From the NCBI RefSeq assembly GCF_019264345.1, contig NZ_JAHVAO010000001.1, positions 2,914,001 to 2,978,000 on the forward strand: DNA of 64,000 nt. Direction: 5' to 3'. How positions within the stretch are numbered: position 1 is the stretch's first letter; every line of letters starts with the position of its first letter. Source of the stretch: Marinobacter arenosus. GTDB taxonomy: Bacteria; Pseudomonadota; Gammaproteobacteria; Pseudomonadales; Oleiphilaceae. Both the position numbers and the translations under genes were made by a program. The notes beneath the pieces are model-generated. The model was not told where the DNA came from, ran no database searches, and saw only the letters and a program-made list of their open reading frames with translations. This document shows, one piece after another, positions 17,915-26,751 of this stretch.

Positions 17915-18993
17915 TCTGAAGAGTTATCTCTGACCTTCGCCACCCCCCAGGGGTGGCTTTTTTTGTCAGGATGGTTTTCCAGGCGGAATTCAGTTGGTGT
18001 GGTCTCCATGATGTCCCGGAAGGCCCGATTAAAGGAACTGAGGGTGCGATACCCGACATCAAGAGAGATGTTGAGAATGGGCGTTTCCGGTTCTCGGGCC
18101 AACCGTCGTGCGGCGTCTTCGATTCTCAGGTGGTTGATGTAGTCATTGAAATTGCGATAGCCGAGCGTCTGGTTGATGGCCTTGCGCACGCGGTACTCGG
18201 GAATCTGGAGGGACTCGGCCAGCCGCTTCAGGGTCAGTTTCTCGGTGGTGTAGAAGCCGTCGTGCATCAGCCGGTTCAGGGCGGCCAGATCCTGGTTGTT
18301 CTCCGCATCGACAGATCCTGCCGATGCACAGGCATTCGCGTGCCCTGAGGCCCTTGGCTGGCTCGACCGGGCATCGGGCGACAACGCCAGGATACCCTCG
18401 CGAGCGGAGACGAAGCACAACAGCGTGGCCAGTGCGGCGAAGCTGACAATGATGCCCCGGGAATAGTCGTGGAACAGGCCAAAGTTCAGGCTGACGGTCG
18501 CAATACCAACCGAGCCGCCGAGGATCAGCAGAAGGGCAAGTCTCGCACGCCGGCGCGATTCCACCAGATCCACTCGCCAGTGGCGCGTTACCTGGAGAAG
18601 CCCGTGCAGCACCACGACGTATTCGAGCCATCGACCCAGCTCCCAGCCCAGGAACATCATCAGGTCAGACGAGTCGCCCTCGATGACATAGGGTCTGGCG
18701 AGGGCCGGTGCAATGAACGTGTACAAGGCCAGGAACCCCCAAACCGACCGAAGGTGGGGGCGAGACGCGAAGATCAGCTGGCACAGAACCCAGAACAGCG
18801 CCGGCATGGCGGTCTGCAGGTCGGAGGCCATCCAGCGCCATCCGCCCGGAACCAGCGGGGCAACCAGATACGCCGTCGCGGACAGCAGGATCAGGAGGAA
18901 AATCTTTCCCACCAACTGATGCCGAAAATCCCGCAGGATCACGAAGAACAGACAAGCCAGACAGCCGAGACCAAATCCCGTCAGGATGAGCAA
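17899..18993 (-). CDS. Membrane-anchored AraC-family regulator
   Basis: 364 residues. The first 215 residues are hydrophobic with about seven predicted helices (for example IFLLILLSATAYLVAPLV and IIVSFAALATLLCFV), resembling the 7TM sensor class. The C-terminal part is an AraC DNA-binding domain with LTLKRLAESLQIPEYRVRKAI and ILNISLDVGYRTLSSFNRAF. Such proteins sense membrane or external signals and bind DNA from the inner membrane. It is convergent with the DUF1302-MMPL unit and is a candidate regulator of it. A terminator of the MMPL gene lies within its final 20 codons. Confidence 0.85.
   Translation of the reverse strand: MLILTGFGLGCLACLFFVILRDFRHQLVGKIFLLILLSATAYLVAPLVPGGWRWMASDLQTAMPALFWVLCQLIFASRPHLRSVWGFLALYTFIAPALARPYVIEGDSSDLMMFLGWELGRWLEYVVVLHGLLQVTRHWRVDLVESRRRARLALLLILGGSVGIATVSLNFGLFHDYSRGIIVSFAALATLLCFVSAREGILALSPDARSSQPRASGHANACASAGSVDAENNQDLAALNRLMHDGFYTTEKLTLKRLAESLQIPEYRVRKAINQTLGYRNFNDYINHLRIEDAARRLAREPETPILNISLDVGYRTLSSFNRAFRDIMETTPTEFRLENHPDKKSHPWGVAKVRDNSSDQLLE
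17939..17964 (+). terminator. Rho-independent terminator of the DUF1302-MMPL unit
   Basis: GCCACCCC and GGGGTGGC form a tight stem followed by seven T residues. It sits inside the C-terminal coding region of the convergent AraC gene (codons for HPWGVAK). Confidence 0.85.
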
Positions 18994-19377
18994 AACGATG
19001 TCCTCTGTTAGCGCTGTATTGTTATGTCAGCCGAGCATACTGGAAGACGCACGACCTCGCAGCAGTGGATTTGAACCATTATTGGTGTTTTTTTTCATGT
19101 AAACACCAAAAGATGAAATCAGGTTCATTCGTTTCGGGTTTGTAAAGCGGCCATCAATCGGCGAAGAAATGCTTTTGGGTTACAAAGCCTTGCTGTTAAC
19201 CAGGAGATCCGCGATTTGTTGCGATGTGCAATCACCTGTAACTTGCTGGAATTGTTCACGAATGTATCCGGTGTGGCTACAAAAATACGCTTGTTTACAC
19301 AAAAAGGTTCATCTATAAGTCGCGTTTAGGACCCTTTTATTGACTGGCTTTAGCGGTCATCACGGAGCGACGACTAC
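18994..19377. other. 384-bp intergenic region with one strong dyad
   Basis: No gene is seen. It is AT-richer than its flanks and lies between the leftward AraC gene and the rightward chemoreceptor, so it holds both promoters. The 9-bp dyad at 19082-19109 (TTGGTGTTT and AAACACCAA) is the clearest element. TGTTTACA near 19292 is the reverse complement of TGTAAACA inside that dyad. I see no sigma-28 consensus for the chemoreceptor. Confidence 0.6.
19082..19109. promoter_or_regulatory. Inverted repeat, possible operator
   Basis: TTGGTGTTT at 19082-19090 and AAACACCAA at 19101-19109 are exact reverse complements separated by 10 bp. It lies about 90 bp upstream of the AraC start and is a candidate autoregulatory site. 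A T run inside the spacer also allows it to be a stem-loop. Confidence 0.4.
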
Positions 19378-20934
19378 ATGAAAAAGAATCTGCCGGTAAC
19401 GAACGTCGAACAGACCTTTCCATCGACCCAGAAACTGATTTCCTCCACCGATCTCAAGGGTCGTATCACTCACTGCAACCAGGCGTTTGTCGATATCAGC
19501 GGGTTCAGCATCGACGAGCTGGTCGGTAAGCCTCATAACATTGTCCGGCATCCGGATATGCCTCCGGAAGCATTCGACAACATGTGGTCACATCTGAAAG
19601 CGGGACGGCCCTGGATGGGCATGGTCAAGAACCGCTGCAAGAACGGTGACTTCTACTGGGTCAACGCCTACGTAACCCCGATCACCGAGAGTGGCGACGT
19701 GATTGGGTTTGAGTCGGTGCGCTCCTGCCCCAGTCGCGAACAGGTGGCCCGGGCAGAAAAGCTCTATGATCGAATCCGGCAAGGCAAGTCGACCGCACGG
19801 CTTCGGGATAAAGTGGCGCCGAGCACCCTGTTCCTGTTCGGCGTGCTTCTGGTTGCCGGGCTTCTGTTTCTGGCAGGGCATCAGAACCTGTCCGAGTTTG
19901 CCCTGGCGGGTGGTGTGCTGGCGTTTGCCGGGTGGCAGGCCTGGGACCGCAAGCGGCTGGTCCGCTCATTGGCCCAGGTTCTCGACCGGAGCTTCTCCGA
20001 TCCGCTGGCCGCGAAAAGCTACACCGATGACTCGCCGGACGTCGGCAAGATCAAGGTCTCCATGCTCTCCCAGGTTGCCCATCTGGACACCGTGCTTACC
20101 CGCCTTGAGGATTCCGCAGCGCGGGTGCGATCCCGGTCCATGCATGGCCTGGAGTTGACGCACGAAGGTCAGGAAACCCTGCGTGCCCAGCAGGCGGAAA
20201 CCGAGCAGGTGGCTGCCGCTGTCCACGAAATGTCCCAGACCATCGGCGAAGTGTCTGCGAACGTGTCGCTGACCGCGGAGAAGGCCAGGCAGGCGAAAGA
20301 GTTTACCGATCGTGGATCGGTGGTTGTGGCCTCCACCCGGGAAGCCATCGAGCAACTCAAACAGACCGTTCACAGCGTCAGCCAGGCGGTGCTGGCGGTT
20401 TCTGAGCAGAGCCGGAGTATCGCTGCCGCCGCCGAAACCATTGAACAGATCGCCGAACAAACCAACCTCCTTGCACTCAACGCAGCCATTGAGGCGGCAC
20501 GGGCGGGCGAACACGGCCGTGGTTTCGCGGTAGTCGCGGATGAAGTGCGCGGGCTCGCCCGCCGAACCCGTGAATCCACGTCCGAGATTCACGGTGTGAT
20601 GGCCGAACTGCTTGAGAAGACTGAGGGGTCGGTTGGCATGGCAAAACGGGGTGTGCAGGCTGCCGATGAGGGCCTTGAGAAGATGCTCTCTGCGGAGCAG
20701 ACCCTTGGCGACATCACGGCGTCAGTGGGCGAAATTGCCGAGATGGCGATCCAGATGGCCGCCGCGGTAGAGGAACAGTCGCAGGTGTCAGAGCAGATTA
20801 ATCAGCAGGTGGAAACCATCTCCTCAATGGCGCGGCAGAACCTCAGCAAGGGCGAACAGTCGACACAGAGTGTTCGGGAGCTTGGCGATATCGCAGAGGC
20901 GCTCCATGAACTGGTGGTGCGGTTCAAGTTCTGA
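19378..20934 (+). CDS. Aer-like PAS methyl-accepting chemotaxis protein
   Basis: 518 residues. The N-terminal PAS domain (about 20-130) has the Aer-type blocks [26 protein letters not shown] and [13 protein letters not shown]. Two closely spaced membrane segments follow at about 148-186 with no periplasmic domain, and then the cytoplasmic signalling domain with the conserved hairpin tip [19 protein letters not shown] followed by [12 protein letters not shown]. This layout is that of Aer, which senses redox or oxygen through FAD bound to PAS. It probably feeds the CheA/CheW system encoded elsewhere. No HAMP domain is obvious. Confidence 0.9.
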   Translation: MKKNLPVTNVEQTFPSTQKLISSTDLKGRITHCNQAFVDISGFSIDELVGKPHNIVRHPDMPPEAFDNMWSHLKAGRPWMGMVKNRCKNGDFYWVNAYVTPITESGDVIGFESVRSCPSREQVARAEKLYDRIRQGKSTARLRDKVAPSTLFLFGVLLVAGLLFLAGHQNLSEFALAGGVLAFAGWQAWDRKRLVRSLAQVLDRSFSDPLAAKSYTDDSPDVGKIKVSMLSQVAHLDTVLTRLEDSAARVRSRSMHGLELTHEGQETLRAQQAETEQVAAAVHEMSQTIGEVSANVSLTAEKARQAKEFTDRGSVVVASTREAIEQLKQTVHSVSQAVLAVSEQSRSIAAAAETIEQIAEQTNLLALNAAIEAARAGEHGRGFAVVADEVRGLARRTRESTSEIHGVMAELLEKTEGSVGMAKRGVQAADEGLEKMLSAEQTLGDITASVGEIAEMAIQMAAAVEEQSQVSEQINQQVETISSMARQNLSKGEQSTQSVRELGDIAEALHELVVRFKF

Positions 20935-20963
20935 GGCATTCGGTCCAGCGATTCTATTGAAAG

Positions 20964-20994
20964 AGGCCGCTCTCACTTTGCATCGTGGCGGCCT
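20964..20994 (+). terminator. Weak hairpin after the chemoreceptor gene
   Basis: AGGCCGC at 20964-20970 pairs with GCGGCCT at 20988-20994, but only a poor T tract follows. It may be a weak terminator or an mRNA 3' end element. Confidence 0.35.
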
Positions 20995-21061
20995 TGCTCT
21001 AAAGTTGAGCCCCGACACTCAAAAAATCACAGGACTTGTCGGTCTCGTAAAAGGATGTTGA

Positions 21062-21562
21062 ATGCCTCGATTCCGTTTTTCCGCGTTGCTGGCCCAGCAC
21101 GATCTTCCGCCCTCGTTCCTGTATCTCGCCCCGGTCCTGCCCATTGTTCAGGTGATGTGGGCCGATGGTCGTAACCAGATACCCGAGCGGGCGAAGCTTC
21201 ACCTGATTATCCAGAACCACTGCCAGGCGCTCTCCGAGCTTGCTGGCGGCATGCAGGTCGTCAGTCCTGACGATATTGAGCGCTTTGACCAGGCCTTTAT
21301 CGCACGCAAGCCTGATCTCGGTGTCTTGCAGGCGTTCATCGGCATAGCCACCGAACTGCTCCAGGACCAAACCTACACCGAATCGGCCTGTTCGGATTCG
21401 CTCTATCGTCGTGAGCGGCTTTTCCACGCGTGTCTGGAAATAGCCGCTACCTGTCCAGTTGAGATGGATAATAGCCTGGGTGAAATGTTTGCCCAGCGCA
21501 TCCTGGATGAGGAGCGCCGGTTCATCGAGCAGGTTTTCGAGCTGCTCCCCAGATCCGATTAA
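21062..21562 (+). CDS. TerB-like small protein, function unknown
   Basis: 166 residues with no signal peptide and a mainly helical look. The segment VMWADGRNQIPERAKL resembles the TerB/tellurite-resistance helix bundle signature (ADG followed by an acidic residue and a helix), which is the basis for the call. The rest is not recognised. It lies downstream of the Aer-like gene, and its stop codon overlaps by four bases the end of the convergent TusA-like gene. No partner for tellurite resistance is present in the window. Confidence 0.55.
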   Translation: MPRFRFSALLAQHDLPPSFLYLAPVLPIVQVMWADGRNQIPERAKLHLIIQNHCQALSELAGGMQVVSPDDIERFDQAFIARKPDLGVLQAFIGIATELLQDQTYTESACSDSLYRRERLFHACLEIAATCPVEMDNSLGEMFAQRILDEERRFIEQVFELLPRSD

Positions 21563-21837
21563 GGCTTACTTCCGGGCACCTGGTCGCCCAGACAAATGCG
21601 GTAACGAAGAACGCCGGCCTCCTCTTCGCGAATCCATTCAATCCGGTGGCCGGTTATCTCGCACAACGCCTGCAGGTCCCGACGGCCGCTGGGGTCATCG
21701 GCCAGGAATTCCACCTGGGTGCCGCTCGGCAGGCCCTGGGTACGCTTTTTGAAACGGAGTATAGGCAGGGGGCACACCAAACCGGTGGCATCGACCCGGA
21801 ATACCTCGGATTGATCACTCAAGACGCACACTCTCAC
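21559..21837 (-). CDS. TusA-family sulfurtransferase
   Basis: Up to 92 residues. The long reading starts at GTG 21837; a TTG at 21822 would give the more typical N-terminus MSDQSEVFRVDATGL and is equally plausible. The TusA signature CPLP carries the catalytic cysteine (Cys22 of the long form) in GLVCPLPILRFKK. TusA proteins relay persulfide sulfur for tRNA thiolation and molybdenum cofactor biosynthesis. This copy is the last gene of the formate dehydrogenase unit and overlaps the end of the 41-residue ORF, so a role in sulfuration of that enzyme or its cofactor is likely but inferred. Confidence 0.8.
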   Translation of the reverse strand: MRVCVLSDQSEVFRVDATGLVCPLPILRFKKRTQGLPSGTQVEFLADDPSGRRDLQALCEITGHRIEWIREEEAGVLRYRICLGDQVPGSKP

Positions 21838-21940
21838 TGCTGGTCTGTTCGGCTGACGACCAGCCGAACTGGTTCAGCGCGACCGGGGCGACGGCAGCAA
21901 TCACCAGGGCCGCAATAAATGCGGAAATCATGATCTTCAT
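21815..21940 (-). CDS. Small single-pass membrane protein in the formate dehydrogenase operon
   Basis: A 41-residue ORF beginning MKIMISAFIAALVIAAVAPV and ending in SSESVRLE. One hydrophobic helix spans about residues 4-22 and is followed by a short polar tail. GGGAG precedes the ATG, which overlaps the stop of the cytochrome subunit gene (ATGA), and its 3' end overlaps the TusA-like gene. This placement and the good ribosome binding site support a real gene. It could be a small accessory subunit of the membrane complex. I do not recognise a named family. Confidence 0.65.
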   Translation of the reverse strand: MKIMISAFIAALVIAAVAPVALNQFGWSSAEQTSSESVRLE

Positions 21941-23109
21941 GATGATTCTCCCTTGCCTTGTTTGGCCTCGACCTCCGCGACCCAGAGATCGTGGTGCTGG
22001 CGCGCCCACTCGATATCCACCTCACCGTTACCCATGGCATCGAACGCGCCCTCCATACCGACCGAGCCGATATAGATGTGGGCGATGATGGCCACCATCA
22101 TCACGAACGCCACGATTGAGTGCCAGATGTTGGCGTATTGCATTTCCTCATGCGGGGCCAGTTCCGTTGGGAAGCTGGTGCCCAGAATGCTGTTCATGAC
22201 GCCAAAGGTCTCGGCAAACATGGGCATCTGAAACGGGAAGAGCAGCGACAGGCCAGACAGGGAGACCGAGAAGCCCAGCACCATGACGGTCCAGAAAATA
22301 ATCTTTTGACCCGCGTTGAACTTCTTGGCGGACGGGTGGCTCTTGCTAAAGATGCCACCGCCGGCTTTAAGCCACTGCCAGTCAAGTTTGTTGGGAATGT
22401 TATGCGCCACCCACATGCAGAAGGTCATCACCAGCCCGAGCATGAAGGCCCAGGCAACGTTGTTGTGGATCCACTTGGAGCCGGCCGCCAGGGGGGCAAA
22501 GGCCTCGGTGCCGATCACCGGGATCAGGAATGTGCGCCCCATCAAGGTGATCAGTCCCGTGAGCCCCAGGGCGATGAACGAGCCCGCCAACAACCAGTGG
22601 CCAAAGCGTTCGACGGCTTTGAACCGCTCAATCGTGGTGCCTGCCGGGCCGCCCTCAATCATGATCTTTCCGCGGACGAAGTAGAACACCACCAGGAGGA
22701 CGATAATGGCCAGCAGGGCACTGCCGCCGTACGTGATCACCGGACCTTCGCGCAACTTGTACCAGGCAATGCCTTCACCCTGGATCATGACGCCATTGGC
22801 GGGTCCGGGTGACTGAACGGTGGGGTCGATCTTGTTGTAGCGAACCGAGCGCCAGACGTCGGCGTCAGAGCGCCCTCCCAGGGTGCCCAGCGAGTCAGTG
22901 ACTGGTGCCGCATTAGCGGGATCACCCAGGTTCTCTGACCGAAAGGATTCGTCAATCTTCAGTTGTTCCTGACGGCGCATGATGTCTTCAAGGGTTTGAG
23001 CGCCACCGGTTGATGATCGATCAACGGTCGGGGTCTCTTGTGCCCAGACAGGGTTGTACAGCAGCGCCGCCAATGCGAGGACGGCGACACTCAGTAGTCT
23101 TGTTTTCAT
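21937..23109 (-). CDS. fdhC: Formate dehydrogenase gamma subunit, cytochrome b556 type
   Basis: 390 residues from the ATG at 23109, preceded by TTGGAG. A longer reading to 23190 lacks a signal peptide at its start. The protein has a signal peptide (ending PVWA), a periplasmic stretch of about 125 residues, then membrane helices. Candidate haem ligands are His in ERFGHWLLAGS, HNNVAWAFM and WHSIVAFVMMVAIIAHIY. This subunit takes electrons from the Fe-S subunit and passes them to the quinone pool. The N-terminal periplasmic extension of this length is typical of the Fdh type seen in pseudomonads and alphaproteobacteria rather than E. coli FdnI. Confidence 0.9.
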   Translation of the reverse strand: MKTRLLSVAVLALAALLYNPVWAQETPTVDRSSTGGAQTLEDIMRRQEQLKIDESFRSENLGDPANAAPVTDSLGTLGGRSDADVWRSVRYNKIDPTVQSPGPANGVMIQGEGIAWYKLREGPVITYGGSALLAIIVLLVVFYFVRGKIMIEGGPAGTTIERFKAVERFGHWLLAGSFIALGLTGLITLMGRTFLIPVIGTEAFAPLAAGSKWIHNNVAWAFMLGLVMTFCMWVAHNIPNKLDWQWLKAGGGIFSKSHPSAKKFNAGQKIIFWTVMVLGFSVSLSGLSLLFPFQMPMFAETFGVMNSILGTSFPTELAPHEEMQYANIWHSIVAFVMMVAIIAHIYIGSVGMEGAFDAMGNGEVDIEWARQHHDLWVAEVEAKQGKGESS

Positions 23110-23196
23110 GAGAGCACTCCAACGGAATAAACAAGAAGGGGGCATGGCTGCAATGAATTCCGGGGCCCCGAAAGGCCCCGGAACCCTCATGCGAAC

Positions 23197-23805
23197 TCAC
23201 GCACCCTTCTTCTCGTAAGCCGTGCCCCATCCCCAGGCGCCCGAACCGAATCCCCGGTTCACCACGCGCTGACGATAGATGTCCGCCACCTCGTTGCCGT
23301 CACCGGCCAACAGGGCTTTGGTCGAGCACATTTCCGCACAGAGTGGCAGCTTGCCCTCCGCAATACGGTTGCGTCCGTACTTGGAAAACTCCGCTGTCGA
23401 GTTGTCCTCTTCGGGGCCGCCTGCACAGAACGTGCACTTGTCCATCTTGCCCCGGCTGCCAAAGTTGCCCGCCTGAGGGAACTGGGGCGCACCGAACGGG
23501 CAGGCGTAGAAGCAGTACCCGCAACCGATACACAGGTCCTTGGAGTGCAGTACGATGCCGTCTTCGGTCTGGTAGAAGCAGTCCACCGGACAGACGGCCA
23601 TACAGGGCGCGTCTGAACAGTGCATGCAGGCTACCGAGATCGAGCGTTCGCCGGGCTTACCATCTTCAATGGTCACCACGCGTCGACGGTTGATGCCCCA
23701 GGGGACTTCATGTTCATTCTTACAGGCCGTTACGCAGGCATTGCATTCGATGCAGCGTTCGGCGTCGCAAAGGAATTTTGCGCGTGCTTGTCCTTCAAGT
23801 GCCAT
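23197..23805 (-). CDS. fdhB: Formate dehydrogenase beta (iron-sulfur) subunit
   Basis: 202 residues with sixteen cysteines arranged for four [4Fe-4S] clusters: CIECNACVTACKNEH, CMHCSDAPCMAVCPVDC, CIGCGYCFYACPFGAP and CTFCAGG plus the first and later single cysteines. It carries electrons from the catalytic subunit to the cytochrome subunit. It lacks the C-terminal membrane helix of E. coli FdnH and so is a short form. GAGGTG precedes the start. The spacing to fdhA is 15 bp and to fdhC is about 87 bp. Confidence 0.93.
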   Translation of the reverse strand: MALEGQARAKFLCDAERCIECNACVTACKNEHEVPWGINRRRVVTIEDGKPGERSISVACMHCSDAPCMAVCPVDCFYQTEDGIVLHSKDLCIGCGYCFYACPFGAPQFPQAGNFGSRGKMDKCTFCAGGPEEDNSTAEFSKYGRNRIAEGKLPLCAEMCSTKALLAGDGNEVADIYRQRVVNRGFGSGAWGWGTAYEKKGA

Positions 23806-23820
23806 GATCTACACCTCTCA

Positions 23821-26706
23821 TCATGCCGGCATAATCGAACACAGGGTGGCTTTGGTCTCTTGCATCTGCGTGACCGAGTCGTACCCGTATGTTTGAACAA
23901 CGTTGGTGGATTCGCCCAGGACAATCGGGTCGGCCCCTTCGGGATACTTGTCCCTCAAAGACTTGCCCTCAAGTTCTCCGCCGAAGTGGAACGGCATGAA
24001 GGCGACGCCTTCACCAACCCGTTCGGTCACCATCGCCTTCACCTTGATGCGTCCGCCTTCCGGGCCAGACACCCAAACGTCGTTGCCATCTCGAATGTTG
24101 AGGTTATTCGCATCGCGCGGATTCACCTCGATGAACATCTCCTGCTGCAGTTCCGCCAGCCAGGGATTTGAGCGCGTCTCGTCACCACCCCCTTCGTATT
24201 CCACCAGACGGCCTGAGGTGAGAATGATGGGGAAGTCCTTGCTGAAGTCCTTCTTCTGAATGGACTCGTACAGGGTCGGTACCCGCCAGAAGGTCTTGTC
24301 GGCGTAGGTCGGATAATCTTCGACCAGATCTCGACGTGTGGTGTACAGCGGCTCTCGGTGAATGGGTACAGGGTCCGGGAAGTTCCAGACCACAGCGCGC
24401 GCTTTGGCGTTACCGAAGGGTGCACACTCGTGCTTGATGGCCACACGCTGGATACCGCCTGACAGGTCGGTTTTCCAGTTGGTCTCGGGACCGGCCACTG
24501 CCTCGATGCTGGCCCGTTCCTCGGCCGTCAGGTCACCATCCCAGCCCAGATCCATCAGCATCTGCATGGTGAACTCGGGGTAGCCATCCTTGATCTCGGA
24601 GTTTTTCGAGTAAACGCCTTCGGCAAGCAGATTGTCGCCGTCCCGTTCCACGCCAAACCGGGCACGGAACGTGAGTCCGCCTTCGGACACCGGCAACGAC
24701 ATGTCGTACAGGTTCGGTGTCCCCGGGTGGTTCATTTCCGCGGTGCCCCAGGAAGGCCAGGGCAAACCGTAGACATCGCCATCGCAGGGCCCGCCGTTCG
24801 CTCGCAGGGTGGTCTTGTCGAAGTGGTGTTGGTACTTCATGTGCTTCTTGAGACGCTCGGGCGATTGGCCGGTGTAGCCGATGGTCCACATGCCGCGGTT
24901 GAATTCGCGGGTGATGTCTTCAATCGACGGCTCGTCGCCTTCTAGTGCGATGTTGCGGAACATGCGATCGGTGAACCCGAACTTGTCTGCAAACAGCTTG
25001 ATGATTTCGTGGTCGACCTTGGAGTCGAACAGCGGCTCGATGACCTTTTCCCGCCATTGAAGGGAGCGGTTGGACGCCGTGACCGAGCCATAGGTCTCGA
25101 ACTGGGTGGTCGTAGGCAGCAGGTAAGCGCCGTCCTTACGATCGTGCAGCACCGCTGAAACGGTCGGGAACGGATCCACGACGACCAACAGGTCCAGCTT
25201 CTCCATGGCTTCTTTCATCTCAAGCATCCGGGTCTGCGAGTTGGGCGCGTGGCCCCACAGCACCATGGCCCGGGTGTTGTCAGGCTGCTCAAGGTTCTCC
25301 TTGGCTTCCAGAACGCCATCGATCCAGCGAGAGACGGGGATGCCTTTCTCGTTCATCATGGCTCTGGAATTGCCGTTCTTGTCCCACACGGCAAACCGGC
25401 CTTTCAGCCAATCCAGGTCCTCTTCCCACACGCGTGCCCAATGGGCCCAGGAGCCAGCCGCCAGGCCGTAGTAGCCGGGCAGGGTGTCGGCCAGGACCCC
25501 AAGGTCCGTGGCGCCCTGAACGTTATCGTGCCCACGGAAGATGTTGGTGCCGCCGCCAGCCACCCCCATGTTGCCCAGTGCCAACTGCAGAATGCAGTAA
25601 GCGCGTGTGTTGTTGTTACCATTGGTGTGCTGGGTACCCCCCATGCACCAGATGACGGTGCCAGGCCGGTTATTTGCCAGGGTTCGGGCAACGCGCTCAA
25701 GTTGGGCGCCCGGCGCGCCGGTCACCCGCTCGACTTCTTCCGGGTTCCAGCGCTTCACCTCGTTGCGGATCTCGTCCATGCCCCACACCCGGGTGCGGAT
25801 GAACTCCTTGTCTTCCCAGCCGTTCTCGAAGATGTGCCAGAGAATGCCCCAGACCAATGCCACGTCTGACCCCGGCCGGAACCGGACGAACTCGTCGGCA
25901 TGGGCCGCAGTGCGCGTGAAACGCGGGTCACACACGATGAGCGGGGCGTTGTTTTCTTCCTTGGCCTTCAGGATATGAAGCAGCGACACCGGGTGCGCCT
26001 CGGCAGGGTTGCCCCCGATCAGGAAGATCGCCTGGGATTTGTGGATGTCGTTGTACGAGTTGGTCATCGCCCCGTAGCCCCAGGTGTTGGCGACGCCCGC
26101 GACCGTGGTTGAGTGACAGATACGGGCCTGGTGATCGACGTTGTTGGTGCCCCAGTAGGCCGCAAATTTGCGGAAGAGGTAGGCCTGTTCGTTGTTGAAC
26201 TTCGCGCTGCCGAGCCAGTAAACGGAGTCAGGACCGCTCTCGTCGCGGATCTGCAGCATCTTGTCACCGATCTCGTTGATGGCGGTTTCCCACGAGATCT
26301 TCTGCCACTGGCCATCGACCATTTTCATCGGGTATTTCAGACGACGTTCCCCGTGCGCGTGCTCACGCACCGAGGCCCCTTTCGCACAGTGAGCGCCCAG
26401 GTTGAATGGGCTGTCCCACCCCGGCTCCTGGCCGGTCCAGACGCCATCCTGCACTTCCGCCTCGACCGTGCAGCCGACCGAGCAATGTGTACACACCGAC
26501 TTCTTGCGAACGACTTCGCCACCATCCGTCGACGGCGTTTCGGCCCGAACCCGGGTGGTCGTTAGCGATAGGGCCGCCAGACCACCCACAGTGACACCGG
26601 AGGCCGCCAGGAATCCGCGTCGGTCCAGCGTCTTTGCAGCGAGGGATGAAAGTAAAGATCCCGCACGGGAGCCTTTCGCTACCCCGTTGGTTTTCTTCCT
26701 TAACAT
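23821..26706 (-). CDS. fdhA: Formate dehydrogenase catalytic alpha subunit (Mo/W-bis-MGD, Tat-exported)
   Basis: 961 residues. A twin-arginine signal (Arg29-Arg30, RRGFLAASG) sends it folded to the periplasm. Cys72, Cys75, Cys79 and Cys107 hold the first [4Fe-4S] cluster. The metal ligand is an ordinary cysteine, Cys197 followed by His198 in QARICHSTT, where E. coli FdnG has selenocysteine. The rest matches the molybdopterin oxidoreductase and dinucleotide-binding domains through residue 960. It oxidises formate to CO2. It sits in one unit with its chaperone, Fe-S and haem subunits. The neighbouring tungstate transporter makes tungsten a plausible metal, but sequence alone does not decide Mo versus W. 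Confidence 0.95.
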   Translation of the reverse strand: MLRKKTNGVAKGSRAGSLLSSLAAKTLDRRGFLAASGVTVGGLAALSLTTTRVRAETPSTDGGEVVRKKSVCTHCSVGCTVEAEVQDGVWTGQEPGWDSPFNLGAHCAKGASVREHAHGERRLKYPMKMVDGQWQKISWETAINEIGDKMLQIRDESGPDSVYWLGSAKFNNEQAYLFRKFAAYWGTNNVDHQARICHSTTVAGVANTWGYGAMTNSYNDIHKSQAIFLIGGNPAEAHPVSLLHILKAKEENNAPLIVCDPRFTRTAAHADEFVRFRPGSDVALVWGILWHIFENGWEDKEFIRTRVWGMDEIRNEVKRWNPEEVERVTGAPGAQLERVARTLANNRPGTVIWCMGGTQHTNGNNNTRAYCILQLALGNMGVAGGGTNIFRGHDNVQGATDLGVLADTLPGYYGLAAGSWAHWARVWEEDLDWLKGRFAVWDKNGNSRAMMNEKGIPVSRWIDGVLEAKENLEQPDNTRAMVLWGHAPNSQTRMLEMKEAMEKLDLLVVVDPFPTVSAVLHDRKDGAYLLPTTTQFETYGSVTASNRSLQWREKVIEPLFDSKVDHEIIKLFADKFGFTDRMFRNIALEGDEPSIEDITREFNRGMWTIGYTGQSPERLKKHMKYQHHFDKTTLRANGGPCDGDVYGLPWPSWGTAEMNHPGTPNLYDMSLPVSEGGLTFRARFGVERDGDNLLAEGVYSKNSEIKDGYPEFTMQMLMDLGWDGDLTAEERASIEAVAGPETNWKTDLSGGIQRVAIKHECAPFGNAKARAVVWNFPDPVPIHREPLYTTRRDLVEDYPTYADKTFWRVPTLYESIQKKDFSKDFPIILTSGRLVEYEGGGDETRSNPWLAELQQEMFIEVNPRDANNLNIRDGNDVWVSGPEGGRIKVKAMVTERVGEGVAFMPFHFGGELEGKSLRDKYPEGADPIVLGESTNVVQTYGYDSVTQMQETKATLCSIMPA

Positions 26707-26751
26707 GTCAGTTACCTCTGTCTTTTTTGTTCTCGTTTTCCGGAGGTGTGA

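Noticed and set aside
26110-26125. Selenocysteine at the formate dehydrogenase active site
   Set aside because: The codon is TGC for Cys197 followed by His198. There is no in-frame TGA, so no SECIS element is expected.
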